64,000 nucleotides of DNA from Vibrio agarilyticus (lineage in GTDB: Bacteria; Pseudomonadota; Gammaproteobacteria; Enterobacterales; Vibrionaceae), in contig NZ_JABAIK010000011.1 of NCBI RefSeq assembly GCF_012641465.1, positions 62,001 through 126,000 of the forward strand, written 5' to 3'. Shown one piece after another: positions 19,237-28,181 of the stretch (positions are counted from its first letter, which is position 1; the number at the start of each line of letters is the position of its first letter). Both the position numbers and the translations under genes were made by a program. The notes beneath the pieces were generated by a model. That model saw nothing but the letters and a program-made list of their open reading frames with translations, ran no database searches and was not told the origin of the DNA.

Positions 19237-20013
19237 CTAGAATTTATAACCTCGATGCAATGCAACAATTCCACCCGTCAGATTAAAGTAAGTTGTCTGC
19301 TCAAAGCCCACTTGCTCCATCATGGCTTTCAATGTCTCTTGATCGGGGTGCATGCGAATCGACTCAGCCAAGTAGCGGTAGCTGTCGCCATCGTTGGCCA
19401 CCAGCTCTCCCATTTTAGGCAGAATATGAAACGAATAGGTATCATAAATTTTGGATAACGGGGCCAAGATCGGCTTTGAAAACTCCAAGACCAGCAGACG
19501 GCCGCCAGGCTTGAGCACGCGATACATAGAACTGAGCGCTTTGTCTTTGTCTGTCACGTTACGCAGGCAAAAACTGATCGTGATAGCGTCAAAGTAATTA
19601 TCGGGAAATGGCAGCTCTTCTGCGTTAGCTTGTACGTAGTGAACATTACCCACAATGCCATTATCACGCAATTTATCGCGCCCCACGTTGAGCATCGAAT
19701 TATTAATATCGGCCAATACGACATGGCCTTGGTCACCAACAATGCGAGAAAATTTCGCGGTAAGATCGCCCGTACCACCGCCTAAGTCTAAAATGCGCTG
19801 ACCTGGGCGCGCGCCCGCACAATCAATGGTGAAACGCTTCCACAACCGGTGAATGCCCCCTGACATCAAATCGTTCATGATGTCATATTTCGCGGCAACC
19901 GAATGAAACACCTGCGCGACCTTGGCGACTTTTTCATCTTTGGCCACCGTGCTGAAACCAAAATGGGTGGTTTCCGGCGCGATAGTGGTCGCTTGCGCGT
20001 TGCTGTCCGTCAT
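19237..20013 (-). CDS. ubiE: Ubiquinone/menaquinone biosynthesis C-methyltransferase UbiE
   Basis: It encodes 258 residues. The SAM-binding motif is [15 protein letters not shown] near residue 74, followed by the UbiE/COQ5 signatures [17 protein letters not shown] and [13 protein letters not shown]. It methylates the demethyl precursors of ubiquinone and menaquinone. AAGAGGAA precedes the ATG. It heads the ubiE-ubiJ-ubiB-tatABC run. Confidence 0.96.
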   Translation of the reverse strand: MTDSNAQATTIAPETTHFGFSTVAKDEKVAKVAQVFHSVAAKYDIMNDLMSGGIHRLWKRFTIDCAGARPGQRILDLGGGTGDLTAKFSRIVGDQGHVVLADINNSMLNVGRDKLRDNGIVGNVHYVQANAEELPFPDNYFDAITISFCLRNVTDKDKALSSMYRVLKPGGRLLVLEFSKPILAPLSKIYDTYSFHILPKMGELVANDGDSYRYLAESIRMHPDQETLKAMMEQVGFEQTTYFNLTGGIVALHRGYKF

Positions 20014-20175
20014 TAAAATTCCTCTTCCTCGATAAAGTGGCCAAACCTTGGCACTAAAACGCGATACGCAAATCCTCAGCTGTGCTCACTTGATGGCGAG
20101 CCAGCGATGGTGGCTTAGTTTACTCGATTCATGGTGGGATGTCTGCGTCTTGAGGATTTGGCCTAATACATAGCC

Positions 20176-21711
20176 TTACTCTCGATTGAGGTCGCTTGCG
20201 ACGTTTTCCTTCATTAAGGAGACGGGAATCGATTCATCTTCTCCCTGCGCCGCCAACTGCGCTAAATCAACATCAATCGGCCGCTTAATTTCCACCCCAA
20301 GCTCACGAAATTGTTCAGCTTGACGAATCACATTACCGCGCCCGGTCGCCAGTTTATTCATTGCGCCTTGGTAACTTTGATTGGCTTTGTCTAATGTCGC
20401 GCCAAGCTGCACCATATCATCAATAAACAGGCGCAGTTTGTCATAAAGCTTACTCGCGCGTTCAGCGATCACTTGCGCGTTTTGGCTCTGACGCTCATTA
20501 CGCCACAAATTGTCAATGGTCCTCAGTGCAACCAGCAAGGTCGTCGGACTCACCAAAATGATGTTGTGCTCAAGCGCATCACGAACCAAACTAGGATCGG
20601 CCTGAATCGCCAATTGAAACGCGGGTTCAACCGGAATAAACATCAAAACGTAATCCAATGAACGAATGCCCTTAAGCTGATGATAATCTTTCTGGCTCAA
20701 CCCTTTAATATGGGTACGCAAAGCCAGCAAATGCTCGCTTAACGCTCGCTCGCGTTCTTGATCCGACTCTGCATGAAAATAACGTTCATACGCGACCAAC
20801 GCCATTTTTGAATCGACCACCACCTGCTTATTTTGAGGCAAGTGGACCACCACATCCGGTTGATAGCGTTTTCCTGCCTCATTTTGCAAATTCACTTGAG
20901 TATGATACTCATGCCCTTCGCGCAATCCGGACTCGGCTAACACGCGGGCAAGCACCACTTCGCCCCAGTTTCCTTGCTGTTTATTGTCGCCTTTTAACGC
21001 CGTCGTCAAGTTGAGCGCTTCACGGGCCATCTGTTCATTAAGACGCTGCAAGTTTTTCAGCTCATGCACCAAGGTATGACGCTCTTTCGCTTCTTGGCCA
21101 AAACTGTCATTTACCTGCTTTTTAAACCCATCTAGCTGCTCTTTTAATGGTGAGAGCAGACGCTCTAAACTTTGCCGATTTTGCACATCGACTTTCGCGG
21201 TCTTTTCGTCAAACAGACGATTGGCCAACTGCTCAAACTGCTGAGTCAGCCGCGTCTCTGCACTGGTGAGCAACGCCATTTTTTCCTGCTGCACTTCATC
21301 AAGTTGGCTATGATGACGCTGCTGTTCACGCAGCGCGGTTTCAAGGCTCGATTTTTGCGCTTTCAGTTCAGTAAGCTCATCGAGATACGCCTGGCGTTCT
21401 TGCTTTAATGCGTCGAAATAGCGCAACTTTTCCATGGCGGCCATCAATTTACCGTGCGCTTGTTTCAATTCAAATGCCGATTTGTCGCGCTCAGTGTCCA
21501 GTTCATCCAACTCCGCTTGCGCCTCACTCAGCGCTCGCTCAACTTGGCTCAATTGAGCGTCATGCGCCGCCGCCTGCGCGCCAAGCTGTTGATTCAATAG
21601 CTGGTTCTCTAGGTTCATTTTTTGCTTAACCCACCAACCGGACACACAAGCAGAGAACACGCCACTGAGTAAGGCGATAAAAAACGATTGGTTTTCAAGA
21701 ATCCATTGCAT
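20176..21711 (-). CDS. rmuC: DNA recombination protein RmuC
   Basis: It encodes 511 residues with an N-terminal membrane-anchor helix (about 8-28), a long coiled coil (about 35-200) and the RmuC nuclease-like domain (KGDNKQQGNWGE; VVVDSKMALVAYERY, carrying the D-x-K of a PD-(D/E)xK fold). In E. coli, loss of RmuC alters recombination at inverted repeats; the exact activity is unsettled. It is upstream of ubiE with a 162-bp gap that contains only a weak long-range inverted repeat. Confidence 0.92.
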   Translation of the reverse strand: MQWILENQSFFIALLSGVFSACVSGWWVKQKMNLENQLLNQQLGAQAAAHDAQLSQVERALSEAQAELDELDTERDKSAFELKQAHGKLMAAMEKLRYFDALKQERQAYLDELTELKAQKSSLETALREQQRHHSQLDEVQQEKMALLTSAETRLTQQFEQLANRLFDEKTAKVDVQNRQSLERLLSPLKEQLDGFKKQVNDSFGQEAKERHTLVHELKNLQRLNEQMAREALNLTTALKGDNKQQGNWGEVVLARVLAESGLREGHEYHTQVNLQNEAGKRYQPDVVVHLPQNKQVVVDSKMALVAYERYFHAESDQERERALSEHLLALRTHIKGLSQKDYHQLKGIRSLDYVLMFIPVEPAFQLAIQADPSLVRDALEHNIILVSPTTLLVALRTIDNLWRNERQSQNAQVIAERASKLYDKLRLFIDDMVQLGATLDKANQSYQGAMNKLATGRGNVIRQAEQFRELGVEIKRPIDVDLAQLAAQGEDESIPVSLMKENVASDLNRE

Positions 21712-21800
21712 AATAAGGCTTTAGAGCAGTGATTTATTCTGATTGATGGTATTAGGACACTGGATAAATGTCCAGTTTGATGACAGAAATAAGCTCCCCA

Positions 21801-21954
21801 ATACCCAAACAACTTAACGTTGCAGATAGGCAGCAAACGAGCAAAGCCTTTGAACACTTCGTGAGCATAGATAAACTGTGTGATGAGGTTTGTGAGAGTC
21901 AGCCCCTGACTTTGTCATGGAAAGCGCTGCCGCTTCAAGTAGAACGGATATACA
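21801..21954 (+). repeat. ERIC-like repeat, copy 5
   Basis: It begins ATACCCAAACAACTTAACG, has the full core (GCAAAGCCTTTGAACACTTC; GATGAGGTTTGTGAGAG) and ends CGCTTCAAGTAGAACGGATA. Like copy 1 it has an extra segment of about 15 bp (TTTGTCATGGAAAGCGCTGC) before the right end, so copies 1 and 5 form a longer subtype. Confidence 0.85.
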
Positions 21955-21994
21955 CTAGCGGCCACATAAGATCTGCCGATAATATTGAGGAAAT

Positions 21995-22894
21995 ATGAAC
22001 GAACGCCGCGCGTTAGGTTTTGGTCTTGCCGCCGTTTTACTGTGGTCAACGGTGGCCACGGCTTTTAAATTAACCCTTGAGCAATTCACCCCAATTCAAA
22101 TGTTAACCATTGCCAGTATCGTTTCCGCGCTGGCGTTATTGGGCGTTTGTGCTTGGCAAGGGAAATTCAACCAAATAGTCCCCACATTCAAACGTAACCC
22201 TGGCTATTTTGTGTTGCTGGGTTTGATAAATCCGCTGGCCTATTATCTGGTGCTGTTCAAAGCCTACTCTCTGTTACCAGCCTCCCAAGCTCAGGCGATT
22301 AATTACAGCTGGGCCATCACATTAACCTTGATGGCCGCGGTATTTCTTGGCCAGACCATTCGTAAGCAAGATTGGCTCGCGTGTCTATTGAGCTATTTTG
22401 GCGTGGTGGTGATTGCCACTCAAGGTGACGTGATTGGGTTGCAGTTTGACAGCCCGACTGGCGTCGCGCTTGCTCTGCTCTCAACCTTGCTTTGGGCCAG
22501 TTATTGGATTTTAAACACCAAAAATCGCGCCGATCCTGTGATTGCGGTATTGCTGGGCTTTATTGTGGCGATTCCATTTGCTATTGCGCTCAGTCTGTAT
22601 GAAAACGCCCCTTGGCAACATATTACGTTACATGGCTGGTTAGCCGTCACCTACGTCGGCATTTTTGAAATGGGCATTACCTTTGTGCTTTGGCTCACAG
22701 CACTCAAATTAACCCAAAATACCGCGCGCATCAGTAATTTAATTTTTGCATCTCCCTTTATTTCACTGATTTTACTGACGACCATTATTGGCGAGACGAT
22801 TCACCCAACCACTTTGCTCGGCCTGCTATTGATCGTCACAGGTCTCATCGTGCAACAGCTCACGTTACGCTCGCGAAACCTTAACGTGACTTAA
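21995..22894 (+). CDS. EamA-family (DMT) inner-membrane transporter
   Basis: It encodes 299 residues with ten predicted membrane helices in two EamA repeats. The first repeat begins ALGFGLAAVLLWSTVATAFK and the second near GVALALLSTLLWASYWILN. Members export amino acids or other metabolites, but the substrate cannot be told. GAGGAA precedes the ATG. The ERIC-like copy 5 occupies most of the upstream region. Confidence 0.88.
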   Translation: MNERRALGFGLAAVLLWSTVATAFKLTLEQFTPIQMLTIASIVSALALLGVCAWQGKFNQIVPTFKRNPGYFVLLGLINPLAYYLVLFKAYSLLPASQAQAINYSWAITLTLMAAVFLGQTIRKQDWLACLLSYFGVVVIATQGDVIGLQFDSPTGVALALLSTLLWASYWILNTKNRADPVIAVLLGFIVAIPFAIALSLYENAPWQHITLHGWLAVTYVGIFEMGITFVLWLTALKLTQNTARISNLIFASPFISLILLTTIIGETIHPTTLLGLLLIVTGLIVQQLTLRSRNLNVT

Positions 22895-22922
22895 GTCCAT
22901 TCGCATCTCACCTCGACTCAGG

Positions 22923-22941
22923 TATACTGTTACTCGTAACA
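22923..22941 (+). promoter_or_regulatory. gntR promoter -10 and GntR-type operator
   Basis: TATACT (22923-22928) abuts the palindrome TGTTAC-TC-GTAACA (22928-22941). This resembles the gluconate-repressor operator of E. coli (ATGTTA...TAACAT), so autorepression is likely. Confidence 0.65.
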
Positions 22942-23026
22942 TTTCTGCCGCTTGCCACGCGTTTGACGACAATCGTTGGATTGAACCTGTTTGCGTGGTG
23001 CGGCAATTTACTGGACAACCACCATA

Positions 23027-24031
23027 ATGAATGGACACAAAAAAAATAGAGCGACACTGCAAGATGTCGCCGACAAAGTTGGCATAACCAAAATGACGGT
23101 ATCGCGTTATTTGCGCAACCCTGATGCCGTGGCACACAAAACCGGACTTAAGATCGCCGCAGCCCTTGAAGAGATGGGGTATATCGAAAATCGCGCCCCA
23201 GCAATGCTCTCTAAGGCCTCAAGCAAAGCGATTGGCATTTTACTGCCTTCACTTTCCAACCAAATTTTCGCCTCTTTTGTACAAGGCATTGAGTCGGTGA
23301 CCAAAGCCCACGGTTATGAAACCCTTTTGGCGCACTTTAGTTACGATGCGCAGGAAGAAGAGCACAAAATTGCTTCGTTACTGGCGTATCAAGTGGATGG
23401 GCTGATCCTCACCGAAACCCATCACACCAAACGCACATTGCAGATGATAAAAAATGCCGGCATTCCCGTGGTCGAAACGATGGAGTTACCTAAGCGTCCT
23501 ATTGATATGGCGGTGGGACTTGATCATATCGACGCGTCTTACCAAGTGGTCAAGCGGATCTTAGCGTCTGGCAAACGCACCGTTGCTTATTTTGGCGCGC
23601 GGCTTGATACTCGTACTCGGCTGCGTATGGAAGGCTACGACAAAGCCATGTTAGAAGCAGGGCTCGAGCCGATCCATGTTCTTACCGGCGAGCACTCCAG
23701 CTTTTCTCTAGCAGAGCAGCTTTTGACCCAAGCGTTAGACGCTCACCCGACTCTAGATGGTATTTTTTGCACCAACGATGACATCGCGATTGGAACGCTA
23801 TTGAGCGCGCAGCGTCGCGGCATTGCCGTACCTTCAGAATTGGCAGTAGTAGGGTATAACGCGTTGGACATTGGCCAAACCATCAGCCCCAAGCTCACTA
23901 GCGTCGATACACCGCGTTTTGCTATCGGCATGAAAAGCGCTGAGTTACTGCTGGCGCGATTGCGTGACGAAACCATTGAAACCGCAATTGTCGATATGGG
24001 CTATCAAATCACCCAAGGCGAAAGTGTTTAG
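23027..24031 (+). CDS. gntR: LacI-family repressor, GntR (gluconate) type
   Basis: It encodes 334 residues. The N-terminal LacI helix-turn-helix is RATLQDVADKVGITKMTVSR, with the hinge region after it and a periplasmic-binding-protein-like sensor domain that includes the GIFCTNDDIAIG segment. The HTH closely resembles GntR, which represses gluconate uptake and kinase genes. No gluconate genes lie in the window, so it is either a distant regulator or an orphan. I chose the ATG at 23027 (MNGHKKNRATL) because an upstream in-frame start adds 12 residues without family similarity. Confidence 0.85.
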   Translation: MNGHKKNRATLQDVADKVGITKMTVSRYLRNPDAVAHKTGLKIAAALEEMGYIENRAPAMLSKASSKAIGILLPSLSNQIFASFVQGIESVTKAHGYETLLAHFSYDAQEEEHKIASLLAYQVDGLILTETHHTKRTLQMIKNAGIPVVETMELPKRPIDMAVGLDHIDASYQVVKRILASGKRTVAYFGARLDTRTRLRMEGYDKAMLEAGLEPIHVLTGEHSSFSLAEQLLTQALDAHPTLDGIFCTNDDIAIGTLLSAQRRGIAVPSELAVVGYNALDIGQTISPKLTSVDTPRFAIGMKSAELLLARLRDETIETAIVDMGYQITQGESV

Positions 24032-24160
24032 CGGCCAAAGGTCGCTAGGCTGACCAAAGCAGATCGCCAGACCTCACGCCACGGATGAAACATCTTATTA
24101 TTTCGTCAGTGGCATACGACTCATCGCGGCGCGATGAAAAGCGACTTATGGAATAGAAAC

Positions 24161-24192
24161 AAAAAAGCCTCTGTGATTGCAGAGGCTTTTTT
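24161..24192. terminator. Terminator of tRNA-Ser, possibly also of gntR
   Basis: AAAAAAGCCTCTG pairs with CAGAGGCTTTTTT around TGATTG, giving tracts that work on both strands. Confidence 0.88.
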
Positions 24193-24200
24193 GTGAAATG

Positions 24201-24291
24201 TGGCGGAGAGATAGGGATTTGAACCCTAGGTGCGCTATTAACGCACGCCGGTTTTCAAGACCGGTGCTTTCAACCACTCAGCCATCTCTCC
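24201..24291 (-). tRNA. serT: tRNA-Ser (anticodon UGA)
   Basis: The minus strand gives a 91-nt class II tRNA. The acceptor stem GGAGAGA pairs with TCTCTCC, discriminator G and encoded CCA follow, and the anticodon loop in CCGGTCTTGAAAACCGG carries TGA. The long variable arm GCGTGCGTTAATAGCGCAC is typical of tRNA-Ser, and GGTTCAAATCC is the T loop. It sits between gntR and the lateral flagellar locus. Confidence 0.97.
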
Positions 24292-24304
24292 GTTGGTATG
24301 GCGC

Positions 24305-24333
24305 ATCTTACTGGCCTAGCTCAACACTGTAAA
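24305..24333 (-). promoter_or_regulatory. tRNA-Ser promoter
   Basis: On the minus strand TTTACA and TAAGAT are 17 bp apart, 14 bases before the mature tRNA 5' end. The rest of 24334-24535 holds an 8-bp-scale hairpin (TCTTAT/ATAAGA at 24474-24489) and no gene. Confidence 0.7.
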
Positions 24334-24535
24334 CAGTTTTTTTAGCAAATTGCATCAAGTGGCTACTTTTAGTACGAAGTGCGGGTTTTGCGTGCTATTT
24401 CTTATTCTGAACCCAGCAAGGCGACACTCAAGCTCGCATTATAAGACGATTAAGTCGTTCACATTAGCGCAATCTTATCTGAATAAGACGAGATTATTGT
24501 GCGATAAGGCGCTAAATTCTATCAGCTCGGCAAAA

Positions 24536-24979
24536 TTACCATTCCCGTTTGCGCACTCGCGCGTTAATCAGCTCTTCAAGATGCCGCTGCTCTTTGCGCG
24601 CTTTTTCATAATTTTGCTTCGCTTTCCATCGCTCTAGCGTTGTTTCCAATCCCAACACTTTCGCTTGTCGCTGACACAGCTCTTTTTGCATTCGGTGACA
24701 TTGAGCTTCAAGCACCGCTTGCTCTTGTTGTGAGTGAACAACCCATTTTTGCAGCATATGGTCAACACGAGCGTGATTCATCAGCGCGGCGCTATTAAAA
24801 CCTTGCTCGGCATGAGCTCGGGGCTTATCGTCACGCAACGCACTTAACTGCACCAATTTTTGCTCAATATGCCGATGCTGCTGGCGCATATTATCTAACT
24901 GCTGCCCCACGCGATCGCGTCGCTGCGTTTCAACTTGCTGAAGTTTATCGCACGCTTTGATTTTGGCACTCATCGGCAT
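24536..24979 (-). CDS. fliJ: Lateral flagellar export protein FliJ
   Basis: It encodes 147 residues that are almost wholly coiled-coil and rich in Gln, Arg and Glu, as in FliJ. FliJ is the central stalk that fits into the FliI hexamer and escorts chaperones to FlhA. It is the last gene of the motY-lafK-fliEFGHIJ run, 21 bp after fliI. Identification rests on size, coiled-coil character and position more than on sequence motifs. AAGGAG precedes the ATG. Confidence 0.85.
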   Translation of the reverse strand: MPMSAKIKACDKLQQVETQRRDRVGQQLDNMRQQHRHIEQKLVQLSALRDDKPRAHAEQGFNSAALMNHARVDHMLQKWVVHSQQEQAVLEAQCHRMQKELCQRQAKVLGLETTLERWKAKQNYEKARKEQRHLEELINARVRKREW

Positions 24980-25000
24980 TATCGACTCTCCTTTAGCACA

Positions 25001-26344
25001 TTATCCTTGAAACAATTGCGCTAATGCGGTGACGCTCGCGGCATAGTCAGCGCGCTCATCCACATTTTGCTGCAAATAACCGCGCATTTGTGGGTAGAGC
25101 GCGACGGCGCGATCCAACTCATGATCTTGCCCCGGCTGATACGCCCCGAGCGGTAACAGCTCTTTCACCTGCGCGTAATTGGCAAACATAGCTCGAAATT
25201 GATTGGCAACCACGCCATGAGCTTTCGGCGTGCAGGCCGACATACAGCGGCTCACAGAGGCGTTAATATCGATTGCCGGATAATGACCTTGCTCGGCCAA
25301 TTGGCGTGATAACACCACATGACCATCCAAAATGGCACGCGCGCAATCGACCACGGGATCTTGCTGGTCATCGCCTTCGGCTAAAACGGTATATATGGCG
25401 GTTAAACTGCCATTCGGGTTCTCACCATTGCCCGCTCGTTCAAGCAGTTGCGGCAGCAAGCTGAACACCGATGGTGGGTAACCACGCGATGCTGGAGGCT
25501 CTCCCAGTGACAACGCAATTTCTCGCTGCGCCATTGCGTAACGGGTCAGCGAGTCCATCAGCATCAACACGTTCTGTCCTTGATCGCGAAAATACTCCGC
25601 CACACGATGACACAATAATGTAGCGCGCAAACGCATCAGCGGCGACTCATCAGCAGGGGCGGCGATAATAATCGCCTTGCGACGTGCAGTCTCGGTTAAG
25701 TTACGCTCAACAAATTCGCGCACCTCGCGTCCACGCTCTCCGATAAGACCCACGACAATCACATCAGCATCGGTATTTTGGGTGATCATTCCCATGAGCA
25801 CACTTTTGCCCACACCACTTCCTGCCATTAAGCCAATACGTTGGCCTTTACCGACCGTCAGTAGACCATTGATTGCGCGCACACCCACATCCAACGGTGC
25901 GTCTACCGGACGACGTTTCAGTGGGTTAATCGGTTTGGGCTCTAATGACACTCGGTCGCCACCTTTTAAAGGCGCACCATCATCAATCGGCTCGCCTTGG
26001 CCATTGACCACTCGGCCGAGCCACTGCTGACTCACTTGAACCGTGCTATCGCCTTCTAAGGGGATCACTTTTGCGCCAGCAAACAGCCCGCCCAATCGGC
26101 GCACTGGCATTAAATAAGCCACATTATGCGAAAAGCCCACCACTTGAGCTTCAATCATGTCGCCTTCCGCTGTTTCGACCAAACAGCGCTGCTCTAATTT
26201 GAAACGGCAACCAACGGCTTGGAGCATCAGCCCATTGACTTTGATAAGCCGTCCTGTGACGCGAGCAATCGGCACCGATTCCAGTGAAGCAATCGCCTCA
26301 TTGAGGCGATCGGATAATGTATCAAACGCGGCGCTGTTAGCCAT
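25001..26344 (-). CDS. fliI: Lateral flagellum-specific ATPase FliI
   Basis: It encodes 447 residues. The Walker A is GSGVGKSVLMG, followed by GLIGERGREVREF and the Walker B region VLMLMDSLTRYAMAQRE; GEPPASRGYPPSVFS is the family signature. It powers type III export of flagellar subunits at the base of the basal body. I chose the ATG at 26344 (MANSAAFDTL), which overlaps fliH by eight bases; the longer frame runs into fliH without family similarity. Confidence 0.96.
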   Translation of the reverse strand: MANSAAFDTLSDRLNEAIASLESVPIARVTGRLIKVNGLMLQAVGCRFKLEQRCLVETAEGDMIEAQVVGFSHNVAYLMPVRRLGGLFAGAKVIPLEGDSTVQVSQQWLGRVVNGQGEPIDDGAPLKGGDRVSLEPKPINPLKRRPVDAPLDVGVRAINGLLTVGKGQRIGLMAGSGVGKSVLMGMITQNTDADVIVVGLIGERGREVREFVERNLTETARRKAIIIAAPADESPLMRLRATLLCHRVAEYFRDQGQNVLMLMDSLTRYAMAQREIALSLGEPPASRGYPPSVFSLLPQLLERAGNGENPNGSLTAIYTVLAEGDDQQDPVVDCARAILDGHVVLSRQLAEQGHYPAIDINASVSRCMSACTPKAHGVVANQFRAMFANYAQVKELLPLGAYQPGQDHELDRAVALYPQMRGYLQQNVDERADYAASVTALAQLFQG

Positions 26345-27158
26345 TGACCGCCTCTGACTCGGCTGGGTTAAGATCGTCATCAAGCATTGGCTCAACCTCT
26401 TCGATATCTTCTACCGCAACAAGGCGATCGCTGACACGCTCTGCGCTGCTCTCATCGAGAAGGTGCTGTTTCACATTATCCATGCACGCTTGCAGACGTG
26501 AATCACAGCCAGCATCGGCTTCAGCATCTTCGGTCACGAGATGCACACCGCCTACCGCCAATTCGTTATTGGCCACCAGCTTCCAATGCGCCGGCAATTC
26601 TCGGTTAATTTGGCGAATGCGCTCCAAATCATGAGGGTTAAGTTGAACCGTGACTTTTTCGGATTTTCCAGGCAATGCCTCTAGTGTTTCATCTACCAAG
26701 GTTAAAATTTGTTGTGGCATTAAAGTCAGCTCGGCGCGAATCACTTGCTGCGCCACTTTCTGCACTAACTCGCAAATCATGTGACGCTGCTGCTGCTCAC
26801 GCTCTGCTTGCCAACGAGAGAGCTGAGTAAACAGCTCATTTAGCGGCTTTGCAGCGGCATTAAACTCTTTGCGTCCAGCCTGTTCGCCCGTCACAAACCC
26901 GCTTTGAAACCCCTCTTTCTGACCGTCAATCAAGCCCTGTTGTTTGCCTTGCTCAACCCCTTGACGAAAACCTTCTTGATGGCCTTGCTCTAAACCTTGT
27001 GCAAACCCTTGCTCCAGCTTTTGCTGCAAATCAAGCGCACTCTCTTGCCATTGACCATCAAGCAAAGCATCGCCAGGGGCACCCATTGGCTGAGCCAAGG
27101 GAGGAAACCGATGCAAACGGTAACCCGTCGCGGGAATCGTCATGCGTTTGTTGCTCAT
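26337..27158 (-). CDS. fliH: Lateral flagellar export regulator FliH
   Basis: It encodes 273 residues. A run of GxxxG-type repeats (QGFAQGLEQGHQEGFRQGVE, about residues 51-90) is the FliH hallmark, followed by a vacuolar-ATPase-E-like C-terminal domain. FliH dimers hold FliI and tie it to the C-ring and FlhA. It is five bases after fliG and overlaps fliI. Confidence 0.93.
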   Translation of the reverse strand: MSNKRMTIPATGYRLHRFPPLAQPMGAPGDALLDGQWQESALDLQQKLEQGFAQGLEQGHQEGFRQGVEQGKQQGLIDGQKEGFQSGFVTGEQAGRKEFNAAAKPLNELFTQLSRWQAEREQQQRHMICELVQKVAQQVIRAELTLMPQQILTLVDETLEALPGKSEKVTVQLNPHDLERIRQINRELPAHWKLVANNELAVGGVHLVTEDAEADAGCDSRLQACMDNVKQHLLDESSAERVSDRLVAVEDIEEVEPMLDDDLNPAESEAVNG

Positions 27159-27161
27159 TGC

Positions 27162-28181
27162 TTATTCCACCGTGACTTCTTGATACAGCATCAATTCCAC
27201 TTCACCCGATTCGGCCAAGGTTCGAACAATTTCCATGATGTCTTGTCGCGCGACTTCAACGCGGCTTAACGGAATTGGACCACGAGCTTGCATATCATCT
27301 TCCAGCGCTTTGGCCATACGCTGAGGCATCGAACGCTTAATCGATTGTTGCAGCGTAATATCGGCCCCTTTCAGTGCCACTGCCCAAAACTCAATTGGCA
27401 CTTGCTGTACCAATTTATCCAGTGTCTCTTCGCTTTGACGACCCAGTACCATGAAGTCAAACATGTTCTGTTCCACTTCATTTGCCACGTTCTCATCATG
27501 CAATTTAAGCATTTCCATCAAGGTGGCTCGGTCACCATCAAAACGGTTGATGATATCCGCAACCTGCTTAATCCCCGACAATGGCGCAGCTTGGGTTAAC
27601 GAGACCTCAGCAATGCAGCGCTCAATCAAGTCGTTCAAGTCAGATACCACTTGATGGTCAATGTCTTGCAATCGCGCAATGCGATACAGCAATTCATCGT
27701 GATAGTCGCTTGGCAGATGCTTTAACACCGCTGATGAGCTTTCTGCTGGCAAATACGCCAAGAAAATCGCTTGCATTTGAGGGTGCTCATTGGCGATAAA
27801 TCGCGCCAATACTTCTGGCTCAACCCATTGCAGCTTTTGCATATTGTTGCGAATTTCATCACCATAGAGATCGTTGAGTAACCCTTTGGCCAAATCGTTG
27901 CCGAGCGCCTTACGTAAGGTGTTTGACAGATACTCTTTGGACGCACCGCGAATGCCACTGTGACGACGAAAATCATCAAAAAATTTTGCGATCACACCTT
28001 TGGCGTTGTCGCTTTGAATACCACTCAAGTGCGCCATAGCGCGAGTGACGCGTTGCGTTTCTTCACGGGAGAAATGCTGCAGCACCTTGGCGGCGGCGTC
28101 TTCGCCCATACCGAGCAGTACCAGCGCCGTTCGCTCAACATGGTCAAGCGCTGGTTTCTGTTTTAACTGTGCTTTGTTCAT
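27162..28181 (-). CDS. fliG: Lateral flagellar motor switch protein FliG
   Basis: It encodes 339 residues with FliG N, middle and C domains. The middle domain contains the EHPQ motif in ANEHPQMQAIFLAYL, and the C-terminal torque helix includes charged residues in QSIKRSMPQRMAKALEDDMQ and IPLSRVEVARQDIM. It converts stator force into rotor torque. Its start overlaps the end of fliF by 38 bases, so translation is coupled. Confidence 0.95.
   Translation of the reverse strand: MNKAQLKQKPALDHVERTALVLLGMGEDAAAKVLQHFSREETQRVTRAMAHLSGIQSDNAKGVIAKFFDDFRRHSGIRGASKEYLSNTLRKALGNDLAKGLLNDLYGDEIRNNMQKLQWVEPEVLARFIANEHPQMQAIFLAYLPAESSSAVLKHLPSDYHDELLYRIARLQDIDHQVVSDLNDLIERCIAEVSLTQAAPLSGIKQVADIINRFDGDRATLMEMLKLHDENVANEVEQNMFDFMVLGRQSEETLDKLVQQVPIEFWAVALKGADITLQQSIKRSMPQRMAKALEDDMQARGPIPLSRVEVARQDIMEIVRTLAESGEVELMLYQEVTVE

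Noticed and set aside
20070-20160. Inverted repeat CAAATCCTCA ... TGAGGATTTG between ubiE and rmuC
   Set aside because: The arms are about 70 bases apart with no T tract; no role can be supported.
24201-24291. tRNA-Ser as attachment site of a lateral flagellar island
   Set aside because: The locus lies on the 5' side of the tRNA, no integrase is present, and I found no copy of the tRNA 3' end near 62.7-63.1 kb.
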